Assembly (NCBI GenBank): GCA_963746325.1
Contig: CAVVBC010000004.1
Span: 1-64,000 of the forward strand
Direction of reading: 5' to 3'
Source of the DNA: RPQJ01 sp963746325
GTDB taxonomy: Bacteria; Pseudomonadota; Gammaproteobacteria; Steroidobacterales; Steroidobacteraceae
DNA length: 64,000 nucleotides
The number at the start of each line of letters is the position of its first letter. Position 1 is the stretch's first letter. Made by a program: the position numbers and the translations under genes. Below, piece after piece: positions 27,001-36,690 of this stretch. The notes under the pieces were generated by a model. The model saw only the letters and a list, made by a program, of their open reading frames with translations, was not told where the DNA came from and searched no databases.

Positions 27001-27353
27001 GAAGCTCTGCACAGGTCCGCAGCGGCCGCTACGGCCACCTTACTATCCGGTAGCGGTCACCGAGCACTCGAGGTCAGCCGCGCCGGTTTCCAATTCGGCA
27101 CCGTGCGTCGAACACGCGAGGGCGACCCGTCGCTGGCGCGTCCGACCCGGGACCGTTCCCCGAGCCTGGAAAGGCAGACACGCGCTCTGGGAACGGTCCC
27201 GGATCGGACGCTTGCGACATGCCAGCCTGCGACGCTGCCAGAGCGCTCGATCCGGTGCCTGTCACAGAGCGCGTGTCTGCCTTTCCAAGCTCGGTGACAG
27301 GCACCGGATCGAGCGCACGCAACGCGTCACTTGCGGACCTGGGCAGAGCTTCC
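27001..27353. repeat. MITE-like palindromic element, copy 1
   Basis: AAGCTCTGCACAGGTCCGCA near 27002-27021 and its inverse TGCGGACCTGGGCAGAGCTT at 27332-27351 (one mismatch) bound the element. Inside are nested inverted arms: CCGACCCGGGACCGTTCCC against GGGAACGGTCCCGGATCGG, AAAGGCAGACACGCGCTCT against AGAGCGCGTGTCTGCCTTT, and CGATCCGGTGCCTGTCAC against GTGACAGGCACCGGATCG. From 27057 on it matches 56453-56748 almost base for base. It fills the gap between two convergent genes and codes for nothing recognisable. Confidence 0.85.
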
Positions 27354-27360
27354 CAAGCAC

Positions 27361-28908
27361 CTACGGCCGGTAGGCGTATTGCAGCGGCGCGGTCGCCCGC
27401 AGCGGCGCAGCAATGTCGGCGAATTCGCAGAGCAGCCTGCGCGTATCGCGCGGATCGATGATTTCCTCGATCTGGAACTTCTCCGCCGAGCGAAACGGCG
27501 AACGCATGCGATTGAGTCGTTGCGTGATCTCCGCCGCCAGCGCGGCGCGATCGTCGGCCGCGTCCAGCTCCGCCTTGTACGCCGCCTCGATGCCGCCCTC
27601 GATGGGCAGCGAACCCCAGTCGGCCGACGGCCAGGCGTAGCGATAGTGAAAGCGCGTGTGGTTCTGGTTGCCCGCGCCGGCTACGCCGAACACCTTGCGG
27701 ATGATGACGGTGCACCAGGGAATGGTCGCCTGGTAGATCGCCGTCAAGGCACGCGCCCCAGCCCGGATCGTGGCCTCATGCTCGGCCTGCTTGCCGATCA
27801 TGAAGCCGGGGTTGTCGACGAGGTGCACGACCGGCAGGTGGAACGTCTGCGCCAGGTTCACGAAGCGCTCGAGCTTGGCGGAACTTGCCGCGGTCCACAG
27901 GCCGCCGATCACGAAGGGATCGCTGGCAAGGATGGCGACGGGCCAGCCATCGAGCCGGGCCAGCCCCGTGATCACCGACCGGCCATGCAGGCGACCGATC
28001 TCGAAGAATGAATCCCGGTCGACGACGGCCTCGATGATCGGCCGCATCCGGTAGACCTCGCGCCGGTCGCGCGGCACGGCCGCGACCAGGAAGTCTTCGC
28101 TGCGCGCAGGGTCATCGCCTGTCTGCATTCGCGGCGGCAGTTCGTGCACGGACGAGGGCAGGTACCCCAGGAATCGTCGTGCCCGATCGAAGGCTTCCTG
28201 CTCGCTCTCGACCTCGTCGTCGATGGCGCCGTTGGTGGCATGGATACGACTGCTGCCGAGTTCTTCCTTGGTGAGCTTCTGGCCGGCGGCGGCCACGACC
28301 GGCGGGCCGGCGACGAACATCTGCGACTGGCCACGGACGAGCAGCGAATAGTGACTCTGCACCACCTTGGCCGCGCCGAAGCCGGCGATGGGCCCGAGCC
28401 CCAGGCTGACGACCGGCACCGTCGCCAGGTTGCGGACCATGTGCTCGAAGCCCGGCAGGAAAGGCACGTAGGTGTAGCCCATGGCTTCCAGCGACTTGAT
28501 CGAACCGCCGCCGCCGCTGCCTTCGATGAGGCGGATCAGCGGCAGGCGCAGTTCGTGCGCCATCTGTTCGGCCGCGACCTGCTTCTCGATGATCGACGCG
28601 TCGGAGGCGCCACCACGGACGGTGAAATCGTCGCCAGCGACGGCGACTCGTCGCCCTGCAACGGTGCCGCGGCCGAAGAGAAAGTTGGTGGGGGTGACCG
28701 CCGTCAGCGCGCCCGACTCGTCGTACGAGCCGTTGCCCGTGATCGAGCCGATCTCGTGGAAGCTGCCGGCATCGAGCAGGGCATCGATCCGCTCACGCAC
28801 GGTCAGGCGGCCGGCCGCCCGCTGTCGCGCAATCTTGTCCGGCCCGCCCATCTCGCGGGCGAATGCCTGTCGCTGGCGGAGTTCTTCGAGCTCGGGCTCC
28901 CAGGTCAT
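27361..28908 (-). CDS. Acyl-CoA carboxylase beta subunit (carboxyltransferase)
   Basis: 515 aa. Both halves of the biotin-dependent carboxyltransferase fold are present: the N-terminal acyl-CoA side (RLTVRERIDALLDAGSFHEI, RLIEGSGGGGSIKS) and the C-terminal carboxybiotin side (GGLWTAASSAKLERFVNLAQ, VVHLVDNPGFMIGK, then VFGVAGAGNQNHTRFHYRYA). Members carboxylate propionyl-, methylcrotonyl- or geranyl-CoA with a biotin-carrying alpha subunit. No alpha subunit is in this window, so the specificity is open. Together with the neighbouring CoA ligase and thiolases it suggests branched-chain or isoprenoid acyl-CoA breakdown. Its 3' end abuts the MITE-like repeat. Confidence 0.88.
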   Translation of the reverse strand: MTWEPELEELRQRQAFAREMGGPDKIARQRAAGRLTVRERIDALLDAGSFHEIGSITGNGSYDESGALTAVTPTNFLFGRGTVAGRRVAVAGDDFTVRGGASDASIIEKQVAAEQMAHELRLPLIRLIEGSGGGGSIKSLEAMGYTYVPFLPGFEHMVRNLATVPVVSLGLGPIAGFGAAKVVQSHYSLLVRGQSQMFVAGPPVVAAAGQKLTKEELGSSRIHATNGAIDDEVESEQEAFDRARRFLGYLPSSVHELPPRMQTGDDPARSEDFLVAAVPRDRREVYRMRPIIEAVVDRDSFFEIGRLHGRSVITGLARLDGWPVAILASDPFVIGGLWTAASSAKLERFVNLAQTFHLPVVHLVDNPGFMIGKQAEHEATIRAGARALTAIYQATIPWCTVIIRKVFGVAGAGNQNHTRFHYRYAWPSADWGSLPIEGGIEAAYKAELDAADDRAALAAEITQRLNRMRSPFRSAEKFQIEEIIDPRDTRRLLCEFADIAAPLRATAPLQYAYRP

Positions 28909-28961
28909 CGCGGCTCTCGACTGGCTTGCGTCATCGGACGGACGTCGGACATCCTAGCAGG

Positions 28962-30579
28962 ATGGACCCCCACGCAAGAGTGCCCGGCCGCGACGAATGC
29001 GTCGTCGGCGACCTGTTGCGGCGCTGGGCGCGCGAGCGACCCACCAGGAACTTCCTCGAGTTCGAAGACGGGGATGCCTGGACGTTCGCCGCGACGCTCG
29101 ACCGCGTGCAGCGGGCCGCTGGCGGACTGCAGGCATTGGGGGTGGTGCAGGGCGAGCACGTGCTGTGCTGGATGCCCAACGTGCGTGAAGCCGTCCTGAC
29201 CTGGCTCGCAGCCAATTACCTCGGCGCCGTGCACGTGCCCCTCAACACGGCCTACCGTGGCACTTTGCTGCAGCACGCGATCGCGCTGTCGGATGCCCGC
29301 GTACTGGTTGTGCACGCTGACCTGGTGGACCGTTTGCGTGACATTGAAACGGCCCAGTTGCAGCACGTCGTGGTGATCGGCGGGGTGGCACCGAAGCTGC
29401 CGCCGGGGCTCACGGCGCACGATGGCACCGTACTGTCCGGCACGGCTCGCGCGGAACCCTCGCGTCCGGTGGAGCCCTGGGACGCGAACTACATCATGCT
29501 CACCTCGGGGACGACCGGGCCCTCCAAGGCCGTGCTGTGCACCTACGTTCAGGCGTGGTGCGGTGCCGCGATGGGCATGGACTACTTCAATGACGAGGAT
29601 CGCGTGCTGGCGAACCTGCCGCTGTTTCACGTGAGCGGGGCCGGTGCGGTCATGGATCGCCTGACCAAGGGCGGCACGTGCGTGCTCTACGACGGCTTCA
29701 AGCCCGCCACGTTCTGGGACACGGTGCGGAAATTCTCGATCTCCGGCGGCTGCCTCGTCGGTGCCATGACGCAGTTCCTGCTGCGGCAGCCGCCGTCCGG
29801 ACGCGATCGCGATCATCCGCTGCGCAACGTGATCACGGTGCCGTGGAACCAGGACTCGAAAGCCGTGGCCGAGCGGTACGGACTGCAGATGCACACGGCG
29901 TTCAACATGACGGAGACCGCGGTGCCGATCCGCTCCAGCGCAAATCCGTCCGCATTGGGCACCTGTGGCCAACCGCGGGCGGGAATCGAGGCGCGCGTGG
30001 TCGATGGCAACGACATCGAAGTGCCGCATGGCGAAACCGGCGAACTCATCCTGCGCGCTGCGCGACCCTGGGAGATGTCCCAGGGGTACTACAAGAATCC
30101 GCAGGCGACGGCCGCTGCCTGGCGCAACGGCTGGTTTCACACCGGGCGACGCGTTCCGTCGCGACGCGGACGGCAATTTCTTCTTTGTCGACCGCATCAA
30201 GGACGCGATCCGACGTCGCGGCGAGAACATTTCGTCCTTTGAAGTGGAGGCCGAGGTCCTGTGTCACCCGGCAGTGCAGGAAGCGGCCGCCGTTGCCGTG
30301 CCCAGCACGGACTCCGAGGACGAAGTGCTGCTGGTCGTGACTGCCAGTGCCGGCCACGTGATCGAGCCGCGCGAGCTGCTGCGGTTCCTGGTCCCCCGGA
30401 TGGCCTATTTCATGCTGCCGCGCTTCATCCGGGTGATCGCCGAGATGCCGAAGACTCCCACCGCCAAGATCGAGAAACACCGGCTGAAGGCTGCGGGGGT
30501 CACTCCCGATACCTGGGATCGCGAGGCCCACGGCGTGGTGGTGCGCGCCGGCGGCGTCAGCGGGCTGGAAGGTGACTAG
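28962..30579 (+). CDS. CaiC-like ATP-dependent acyl-CoA ligase (one frameshift)
   Basis: ATG 28962, 53 bp from the divergent carboxyltransferase. The AMP-binding fold carries the phosphate loop MLTSGTTGPSKAVL, LPLFHVSGAG, FNMTETAVP and, after the frameshift, GNFFFVDRIKDAIRRRGENI and PKTPTAKIEKHRLK with the catalytic lysine. The frame breaks at HTG near 30141 where GGGC should read GGC (HTGDAFRRDADG); 1618 nt is 3n+1, fitting one extra G. It activates a carboxylic acid to its CoA ester via an acyl-adenylate. It is closely related to the ligase at 56751-58379. Stop TAG 30577-30579. Confidence 0.85.
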
Positions 30580-30629
30580 CATTATTGGACTGATGCGCTA
30601 TCCTGCGGCGACAGCAGCGAGGACACGCG

Positions 30630-31860
30630 ATGGCGATCCATCTGATCGGCGGCTACCAGACTGATTTCGCGCGCGTATGGTCGCGTGAGGGGCTCGACTA
30701 CTCCGACATGATGCGCGAGGCCATCGATGGGGCCCTCGCGTCGTGCCGTCTCGACGCGGACGACATCGACGCCATTCACGTGGGCAATGCGTTCGGCGAG
30801 CTCTATCGCGGCCAGGGGCACCTGGCAGCCATGGTGGCGCAGGTGAAGCCGGAGTTCTTCGGCAAGCCCGCGATGCGGCACGAGGCGGCCTGCGCTTCCA
30901 GCTCGCTCGGCATCCTGTCGGCCACCGCCGAGATCGAGGCAGGGCGCTACGACTGCATCCTGGTGCTCGGTGTCGAGGAAGAAAAGAACCTGCCGGGCGA
31001 CCAGGCCTCGCAGGTGCAGAACGCGGCGTCCTGGCAGGGGCATGAAGACCTCGGCTGCAAGTTCGTCTGGCCGGCCGTCTTCGGCCGCATCGCCATGGAG
31101 TACGACGCAGCGCTACGGCCTCGATCGTCGCTACCTCAATCGCGTGGCCGAGATCAACATGGGCAACGCGAAGCGCAATCCGCGCGCGCAGACGCGCGGC
31201 TGGCAGTTCAAGCCCGAAACGTTCACGGACAGCGACGAGTTCAACCCGCTGATCGAGCCCGGCACGCGCCGGCAGGACTGCGGGCAGATCACGGACGGCG
31301 CCGTCGCCATCGTGCTCGCGTCGGACCGCTTCATGGCGCGTTATGCGGCGAACCGTGGCGCCAAGGTCAGCGAGTTTCCGCAGATCCTCGGCTGGGGCCA
31401 CACCAACGCCGGCATCCGCTTCCTCGACAAGCTCGAGCGCAGCAAGGGCGAGGAATACATGTTTCCCCACGTGCGCAAGGCGATCACCGATGCGTGGCGC
31501 CGCGCGGAGATCCCGGGCGTCGAAGCGCTCGATGGCATCGAGACGCACGACTGCTTCACCTCCACCGAGTACATGGCGATCGATCATTTCGGACTCACGC
31601 CGCCGGGGCAGAGCTGGATGGCGATCGACAGCGGCATGATCGAGATCGACGGTGACTGTCCGGTCAACGCGTCCGGCGGCCTGATCGGCGTGGGCCATCC
31701 GGTCGGCGCGACCGGCGCACGGCTGCTGCTCGACGCCGGCCGGCAGGTGACGGGCACGGCAGGCGATTACCAGGTGGCGGGTGCGCGTACGTACGGCACG
31801 CTCAACATCGGCGGTTCGCTCGGCACCGTGGTCAGCTTCGTCGTCGGCCTGCGCGAGTGA
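30630..31860 (+). CDS. SCP2-thiolase-like acetyl-CoA acetyltransferase (one frameshift)
   Basis: ATG 30630 is seven bases after GAGGA. Thiolase features: AACASSSLGILSATAEIEAG with the nucleophilic cysteine, then, after a frame break near 31106 (the tract reading MEYD...QRYGLDRRYLN), the histidine motif NASGGLIGVGHPVGATG. The end reads LNIGGSLGTVVSFV, where classical thiolases have a second cysteine; its absence is typical of the SCP2/lipid-transfer thiolase group used on bulky acyl chains such as sterol side chains. The total of 1231 nt is 3n+1. It is eleven bases upstream of a second thiolase gene, so the two form one operon. Confidence 0.85.
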
Positions 31861-31870
31861 GGACACGGGA

Positions 31871-33034
31871 ATGAGCGACGCCTACCTCTACGATGCGGTC
31901 CGCACGGCGCGCGGCAAAGCGCGCGCCGACGGCGGCCTCGCGCAATTGAAGCCGCAACAGCTGGTGTCGGCACTCGTCGACGGCCTGCAGGAACGTGGCA
32001 ACGACGCACGCAACGTGCAGGCGCTGGTGCTCGGCTGCGTGGGGCAGGTGGGCGACCAGGGCGCCAACATTGCCCTGGTTTCGAAGCTGCACGCGGGCGT
32101 TGCCGACGATGCCTACGCGTTCACGCTCAACAACTATTGTGTGTCGGGCCTCACGGCGATCGGGCATGCGGCGGCCCAGGTGTCCACCGGCCAGATTGAT
32201 CGCGCCCTGGCGGGTGGCGTCGAAATGATGTCGCGCGTGCCTTTCCTGGGAGACAGTGCCGGCTATTACACGGATGCCAGCTTTCCAAAACGGACGCGCT
32301 TCATTCCGGTCGTGCTGGCCGCCGACCGGCTGGCCGAAGCAGAGGGGATCTCGCGCCAGCAGCTCGACGCGGTTGCGCTGACATCGCAGCAGCGCGCCGG
32401 TGCGGCTGAGGCGTCTGCAGCCATGAAGGCCTCGCGCATCACGGTCGGTGGCCTGGCGAACGACGAGTGCGCGCGGCCGCAGACCTCGGCCGAGTCGCTC
32501 GCGGCCATGCCGCCGAGCTTTGCGGCACTCGCGGTCCAGTACGCCGACGCGCTCGAAGGTCCGATCGATCATCGCCATACCATCGGCCATGCGCCACCGA
32601 TCTGCGACGGCGCCGGCCTGGCATTGGTGGGCGGAGCGCCGGGCAATGGCAGCAAGCCGCGCGCGCGCATCGTTGGCTTTGCCGAGTCGGGCGGCGACCC
32701 CCATGCGTCCCTGCTGGCGGGCTTCGGTGCAATGGACAAGGTACTGTCGCGCGCGGGCATGACGCTCGCCGACATGGACCGCATCGAGTTCATGGAGGCC
32801 TTTGCCGTGACCATCGCCCGGTTCCTGCGCGACTACGCGGTGGATCCGGCCAAGGTCAACGTGGCGGGTGGTCACATTGCGCGCGGCCACCCGATGGGGG
32901 CTTCCGGCGCGATCCTGGCATCGACGCTGCTGGACGTGCTCGACGCCGCCGACGGCCGGTACGGGCTCGTCGTGTGTTCGGGTGCGTCCGGCGTCGGCGC
33001 CGCGATGATCGTCGAGCGCCTGCGCAGCGGCTGA
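31871..33034 (+). CDS. Thiolase (acetyl-CoA acetyltransferase)
   Basis: 387 aa from ATG 31871. The nucleophilic cysteine is Cys90 in NNYCVSGLTAIG; the histidine motif is NVAGGHIARGHPMGASGA; the C-terminal cysteine is in VVCSGASGVGAAMIVER, so the full Cys-His-Cys set is present. It cleaves 3-oxoacyl-CoA in beta-oxidation, or runs in reverse. It is coupled to the SCP2-like thiolase just upstream, and its sequence is diverged in the middle (GYYTDASFPKRTRFI), suggesting an unusual substrate. Confidence 0.88.
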   Translation: MSDAYLYDAVRTARGKARADGGLAQLKPQQLVSALVDGLQERGNDARNVQALVLGCVGQVGDQGANIALVSKLHAGVADDAYAFTLNNYCVSGLTAIGHAAAQVSTGQIDRALAGGVEMMSRVPFLGDSAGYYTDASFPKRTRFIPVVLAADRLAEAEGISRQQLDAVALTSQQRAGAAEASAAMKASRITVGGLANDECARPQTSAESLAAMPPSFAALAVQYADALEGPIDHRHTIGHAPPICDGAGLALVGGAPGNGSKPRARIVGFAESGGDPHASLLAGFGAMDKVLSRAGMTLADMDRIEFMEAFAVTIARFLRDYAVDPAKVNVAGGHIARGHPMGASGAILASTLLDVLDAADGRYGLVVCSGASGVGAAMIVERLRSG

Positions 33035-33087
33035 ACCAGGCTGGGCCAGGCGGGGCCCGGTCCGGCCAGACCGCGCTCCGGCCTGAC

Positions 33088-33486
33088 TCAAGCCGTCTTG
33101 ACTTCGCGCAGCACGGCAGCCTGCGCCGGATCGAGGTATTCCTCGATGCGCCAGACCAGTCCGTCCTTCAGCGTGATCAGGCAGCACGCGAACATTTTCA
33201 TCTGCTTGCCGTTGGCCAGCGTGGCCTCGACCACGTGCTGCTGCATCCAGCCGCCGGGGATCAGTTCGCGACGCACGATGCGGTAATTGCGCTGCGGCGC
33301 CTTGCGCACCATCCACTCCAGGACCTTCATGTTGTCGGCGACGGTCTGGTGCACGTCATCGTAGTTGTGCCAGAACGTGGCGTCCGGCTGGTAGAACTGA
33401 CGGACCTCGGCTGGGTCGCCGCGATTGAGTGCCGCGGTGAACCGGTCGGAAAAGTCGAATACCTGCTGCTGGTTGCTGCTGTCCAC
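33088..33486 (-). CDS. NTF2-like/SnoaL-family small protein
   Basis: 132 aa from GTG 33486, six bases after GGGGA; a longer reading to 33594 gives a cysteine- and arginine-rich leader that looks untranslated. The fold is NTF2-like: helix FSDRFTAALNRGDPAEVRQF, then QPDATFWHNYDDVHQ, and a C-terminal CCLITLKDGLVWRIEEYLDP. Such proteins act as small hydrolases, isomerases or ligand binders in catabolic clusters. Four proteins of this fold occur in this island. It stands convergent with the thiolase and divergent from the next thiolase. Confidence 0.7.
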   Translation of the reverse strand: MDSSNQQQVFDFSDRFTAALNRGDPAEVRQFYQPDATFWHNYDDVHQTVADNMKVLEWMVRKAPQRNYRIVRRELIPGGWMQQHVVEATLANGKQMKMFACCLITLKDGLVWRIEEYLDPAQAAVLREVKTA

Positions 33487-33628
33487 GATCCGTCCCCGCT
33501 GGCCTGGAGTTCGATAGTGAAAGCGATGCTTGCACAGCCGTCCACGCGCGGCAAGCAGGCAGGCGCATTGACATCCGGGCGCCGAACGGGTCAATTGTCG
33601 CTTTCGTTATGAGACCGCAGGGATTCCC

Positions 33629-34837
33629 ATGTCACGCACGGCAGTCATCGTCGCCACGGCACGCACCCCGATCGGCCGGGCTTATCGTGGGGCCTTCAAC
33701 GACACCGACGCCACCACGCTGGCCGGGCATGTCGTGGCCGCTGCGGTGCAGCGCGCCGGCGTCGATCCCGCCGAGGTCGAGGATGTCGTGTTCGGCTGCG
33801 CCGTGCAGCAGGGCACCACGGGTCAGAACATTGCGCGCTTCGCCGCGCTGCGCGCCGGCCTGCCGGACACCGTGCCGGGCATGACCATCGATCGCGCCTG
33901 CTCCTCGGGGCTGATGGCCGTTGCTGCCGCGGCGCGTCACATCATCGTCGACGGGGCGCCCATCACCGTCGGCGGCGGGGTCGAGTCGGTGTCGCTGGTC
34001 ATGAACGAGCGGCTCAATTACGACCGCATGGGCGACGCGTGGCAGCGCGAGCACTATCCGTCGATGGCCACCTCGATGATCGAGACGGCAGAGGTGGTGG
34101 CGGAACGCTACGGTATCAGCCGCGAGGCGCAGGACGAGTACGCACTGCAGTCCCAGAGCCGCACGGCCGCGGCGCAGGCCGCGGGCCGCTATGCGGCTGA
34201 ACTCGCGCCGATCACGACACGCATGCGGGTGCAGGACAAGGCGACGGGTGCCGTGACGCAGCACGAAGTCACGCTGCAGCTGGACGAAGGCAATCGTCCA
34301 CAGACCACGCTGGCCGACCTGCAGAAGCTGAAGCCGGTGTTTGCAGGCGGCCACTACGCGGCCGCTGGTCGCCACGTCACTGCAGGCAACGCTTCACAAC
34401 TGTCCGACGGCGCGGCGGCGCTGGTACTGATGGATTCGAAGCTCGCGGAGCAGCGCGGACTGCAACCGTTGGGAGCCTATCGTGGCCTGGCGGTCGCGGG
34501 TTGCCGGCCCGAGGAGATGGGGATCGGCCCGGTCTTCGCGGTGCCAAAACTGCTCGAGCGCAATGGTCTCACCATGGACGACATCGACCTCTGGGAGCTG
34601 AACGAGGCTTTTGCGAGCCAGTTGCTCTATTGCCGCGACAAGCTGGGTATTCCGAACGACAGGCTCAACGTCTCGGGCGGATCGATTGCGATCGGCCATC
34701 CCTTCGGCATGACGGGCGCTCGCTGCATCGGCCACCTGCTGCACGAGGGCCGACGTCGCGGCGCCCGGTTCGGAGTCGTCACCATGTGCGTCGGCGGCGG
34801 CATGGGGGCCGCAGGCCTGTTCGAGATTTTCAGCTAG
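33629..34837 (+). CDS. Thiolase (acetyl-CoA C-acyltransferase, FadA-like)
   Basis: 402 aa from ATG 33629. Full catalytic set: Cys91 in DRACSSGLMAVAAAARHI, WELNEAFASQLLYCRD, the histidine motif NVSGGSIAIGHPFGMTGAR and the second cysteine in VVTMCVGGGMGAAGLFE. The length matches degradative 3-ketoacyl-CoA thiolases. It completes the last step of a beta-oxidation cycle, releasing acetyl-CoA. It has no close operon partner; flanking genes on both sides are NTF2-like proteins on the other strand. Confidence 0.9.
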   Translation: MSRTAVIVATARTPIGRAYRGAFNDTDATTLAGHVVAAAVQRAGVDPAEVEDVVFGCAVQQGTTGQNIARFAALRAGLPDTVPGMTIDRACSSGLMAVAAAARHIIVDGAPITVGGGVESVSLVMNERLNYDRMGDAWQREHYPSMATSMIETAEVVAERYGISREAQDEYALQSQSRTAAAQAAGRYAAELAPITTRMRVQDKATGAVTQHEVTLQLDEGNRPQTTLADLQKLKPVFAGGHYAAAGRHVTAGNASQLSDGAAALVLMDSKLAEQRGLQPLGAYRGLAVAGCRPEEMGIGPVFAVPKLLERNGLTMDDIDLWELNEAFASQLLYCRDKLGIPNDRLNVSGGSIAIGHPFGMTGARCIGHLLHEGRRRGARFGVVTMCVGGGMGAAGLFEIFS

Positions 34838-34887
34838 ACCGCGGAGCCCGCGTCCTTGTCATCACCCGTGCGTCACGCCGCCGTCCA

Positions 34888-35310
34888 TCAGGCGGGCGTG
34901 CCGGCTTTCGCGGAATCAAGCGCGGCCGCCGCCTGCGCCGAATCGAAGTATTCCCGCCATGACTGGATGCCGCCGCCCTCGTGCAGTTCGAGCACGCCGA
35001 CCACCGGCATCGAGTGCTGCCCATGAGGCGTCGTGATGTGGTCCACCCGTTCGAGGACCAGCACGTTGCCGCTCATCACGATCGTCCGGATCTCGAACTC
35101 GATGCGCACGATGTTCGCCAGGTGCTTGCCCAGTACCTTGCGCAGGCTCGCTCGCCCGCGGATCGGCGTGCCCATCATGCTGTGGAGCACTCCGTCTTCG
35201 GTGAACGTATCGGCGATGGCGCCGATGTCGTTGACGCGCCATGGCTGCAACAGGGCATCGATCTGCGACCAGGCCGGATGCGACGGATGGGATTCGCGGG
35301 ATGGGGTCAT
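34888..35310 (-). CDS. NTF2-like protein (SnoaL / limonene-epoxide-hydrolase-like)
   Basis: 140 aa from ATG 35310, preceded by GAGGAACGTCATCG; the longer ORF to 35364 includes the P450 promoter region and is rejected. Motifs fit the NTF2 fold: IDALLQPWRVNDIGAIADTF, then DGVLHSMMGTPIRGRASLRK, and GGGIQSWREYFDSAQ at the end. It is divergent from the P450 gene with only 47 bases between, so the two may share a control region. Confidence 0.75.
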   Translation of the reverse strand: MTPSRESHPSHPAWSQIDALLQPWRVNDIGAIADTFTEDGVLHSMMGTPIRGRASLRKVLGKHLANIVRIEFEIRTIVMSGNVLVLERVDHITTPHGQHSMPVVGVLELHEGGGIQSWREYFDSAQAAAALDSAKAGTPA

Positions 35311-35357
35311 CGATGACGTTCCTCGTGGGTGGCCGACGCTAGGGGAGGGGACGCACC

Positions 35358-36611
35358 GTGTCAACGTATCCGGGATTCGAGTATTTCGCCACGCAGAACC
35401 TGGCGGATCCCTACGCGTACTATGAAAGACGGCGTGGGGATGGGCCGGTGCTGGACGTCTCGACGCCCGACAAGGAGGCGTACCTGGTCATCGGTGCTGC
35501 AGCCATCCGGGAGATCGTGGCGCGGCCCGACGTCTTTTCGAGCCGCCCGGTCGGTGCCCAGGGGATCAACCTCTACCCACGAGCCGAAGCACTGCTGAAG
35601 GAGCGGGGCTACGGGCGCACGCCGCAGATGATCGTCATGGATCCGCCGCGCCATACGGCCTATCGCACGGTGCTGGGCCGGATCCTGCGCGAGAAGCGCG
35701 TGCACCAGATGCGGCCGCAGATCCGTGCCACCGCCGGCAGGTTGATCGATGCTTTCGCCGCGACGGGGCACTGTGAGTTCGTGGGCGACTATGCGTGGAA
35801 GCTGTCGGTGCTGGTGATCGCGGAGCTGCTCGGCGTCGACGTCGCGCGCATCGACGAGTTCAGGCGCTGGGCCGAGGCGTGGGTGCGGCCGCTGCTGCAG
35901 CCGCTGACCGAGGACGAGATGATGGGCTGCATGACGCAGGTTGCGGAGTTGCAGCACTTCCTGGCCGCCGAGTTGCAGGCAAGGACCGCATCGCCGCGCG
36001 ACGACCTGCTCACCGACATCGCGCAGGCCACGCTCGACCTCGGGCAGGGAGGCGTGCCGCTGCGGCTGCACGAGCAACTCGGGTTGTGTGAAATGCTCAT
36101 CGTTGCGGGCAACGACACCACCGCCAACGCGCTCGCGCTCGGCATGCTGCGGCTGGTGGAGCGACCGGACATCGCTGACCGCATCCGCGGCGAGCCGAAA
36201 CTCATCGAGCGCTTTGCGGAGGAGTCCCTGCGCTTCGAGGGCGCCGTGCAGAACAACTTCCGCACGACGACCCAGGACACCGAACTGCATGGCGTCCGCA
36301 TGGGGAAGGGGGCGATGATCCTGTTGTCGTGGGCGGCGGCGAACCGCGACCCGGGTGCCTGTGCCTGCCCCGCGGAGTTCGACATCGACCGTCCGTCCGT
36401 CCGTGCGCACCTCGCCTTCGGCAGTGGCATCCACGGCTGTGCCGGGGCCGCGCTGGCACGGCAGGAACTGGTCGAGTCGTACGACCTGCTCCTGGGGCGG
36501 CTGCGGCACGTGCGCCTGGACGCCGGCTACGCCATGCCCCGCCTGCCGCGCACGGGTGGGCTCGTGAGCCATGGTCTCGTGCACCTGCCACTGCGGTTCG
36601 ACCCGGCCTGA
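35358..36611 (+). CDS. Cytochrome P450
   Basis: 417 aa from GTG 35358, seven bases after GGGGAGGGG. P450 signatures: oxygen-binding I-helix AGNDTTANALALGM near 250, ExxR in EESLRFEGAVQNNF, and the haem loop FGSGIHGCAGAALARQE with the thiolate Cys at about 361. It is soluble and bacterial class I, so it needs a ferredoxin and reductase, neither of which is seen in the window. Its place in the island suggests hydroxylation of a terpenoid, steroid or aromatic substrate. Within the P450 heme loop, Ile-His-Gly before the cysteine is usual for this group. Confidence 0.92.
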   Translation: MSTYPGFEYFATQNLADPYAYYERRRGDGPVLDVSTPDKEAYLVIGAAAIREIVARPDVFSSRPVGAQGINLYPRAEALLKERGYGRTPQMIVMDPPRHTAYRTVLGRILREKRVHQMRPQIRATAGRLIDAFAATGHCEFVGDYAWKLSVLVIAELLGVDVARIDEFRRWAEAWVRPLLQPLTEDEMMGCMTQVAELQHFLAAELQARTASPRDDLLTDIAQATLDLGQGGVPLRLHEQLGLCEMLIVAGNDTTANALALGMLRLVERPDIADRIRGEPKLIERFAEESLRFEGAVQNNFRTTTQDTELHGVRMGKGAMILLSWAAANRDPGACACPAEFDIDRPSVRAHLAFGSGIHGCAGAALARQELVESYDLLLGRLRHVRLDAGYAMPRLPRTGGLVSHGLVHLPLRFDPA

Positions 36612-36620
36612 CACGAGTCT

Positions 36621-36632
36621 AATTGTGCAATT
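36621..36632. promoter_or_regulatory. Palindrome upstream of the acyl-CoA dehydrogenase operon
   Basis: AATTGTGCAATT is a perfect AATTG/CAATT inverted repeat with a two-base centre, in the 79-bp gap between the P450 stop and the acyl-CoA dehydrogenase start. It may be an operator for the operon that follows. A related ATTGTGCAA lies at 59412 before the thioesterase gene. Confidence 0.35.
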
Positions 36633-36690
36633 GACCGGGTGCGAGGGAACCAATACCCTCGTCTGGCTGATCCCTCAAAGGCCGCTCCCG

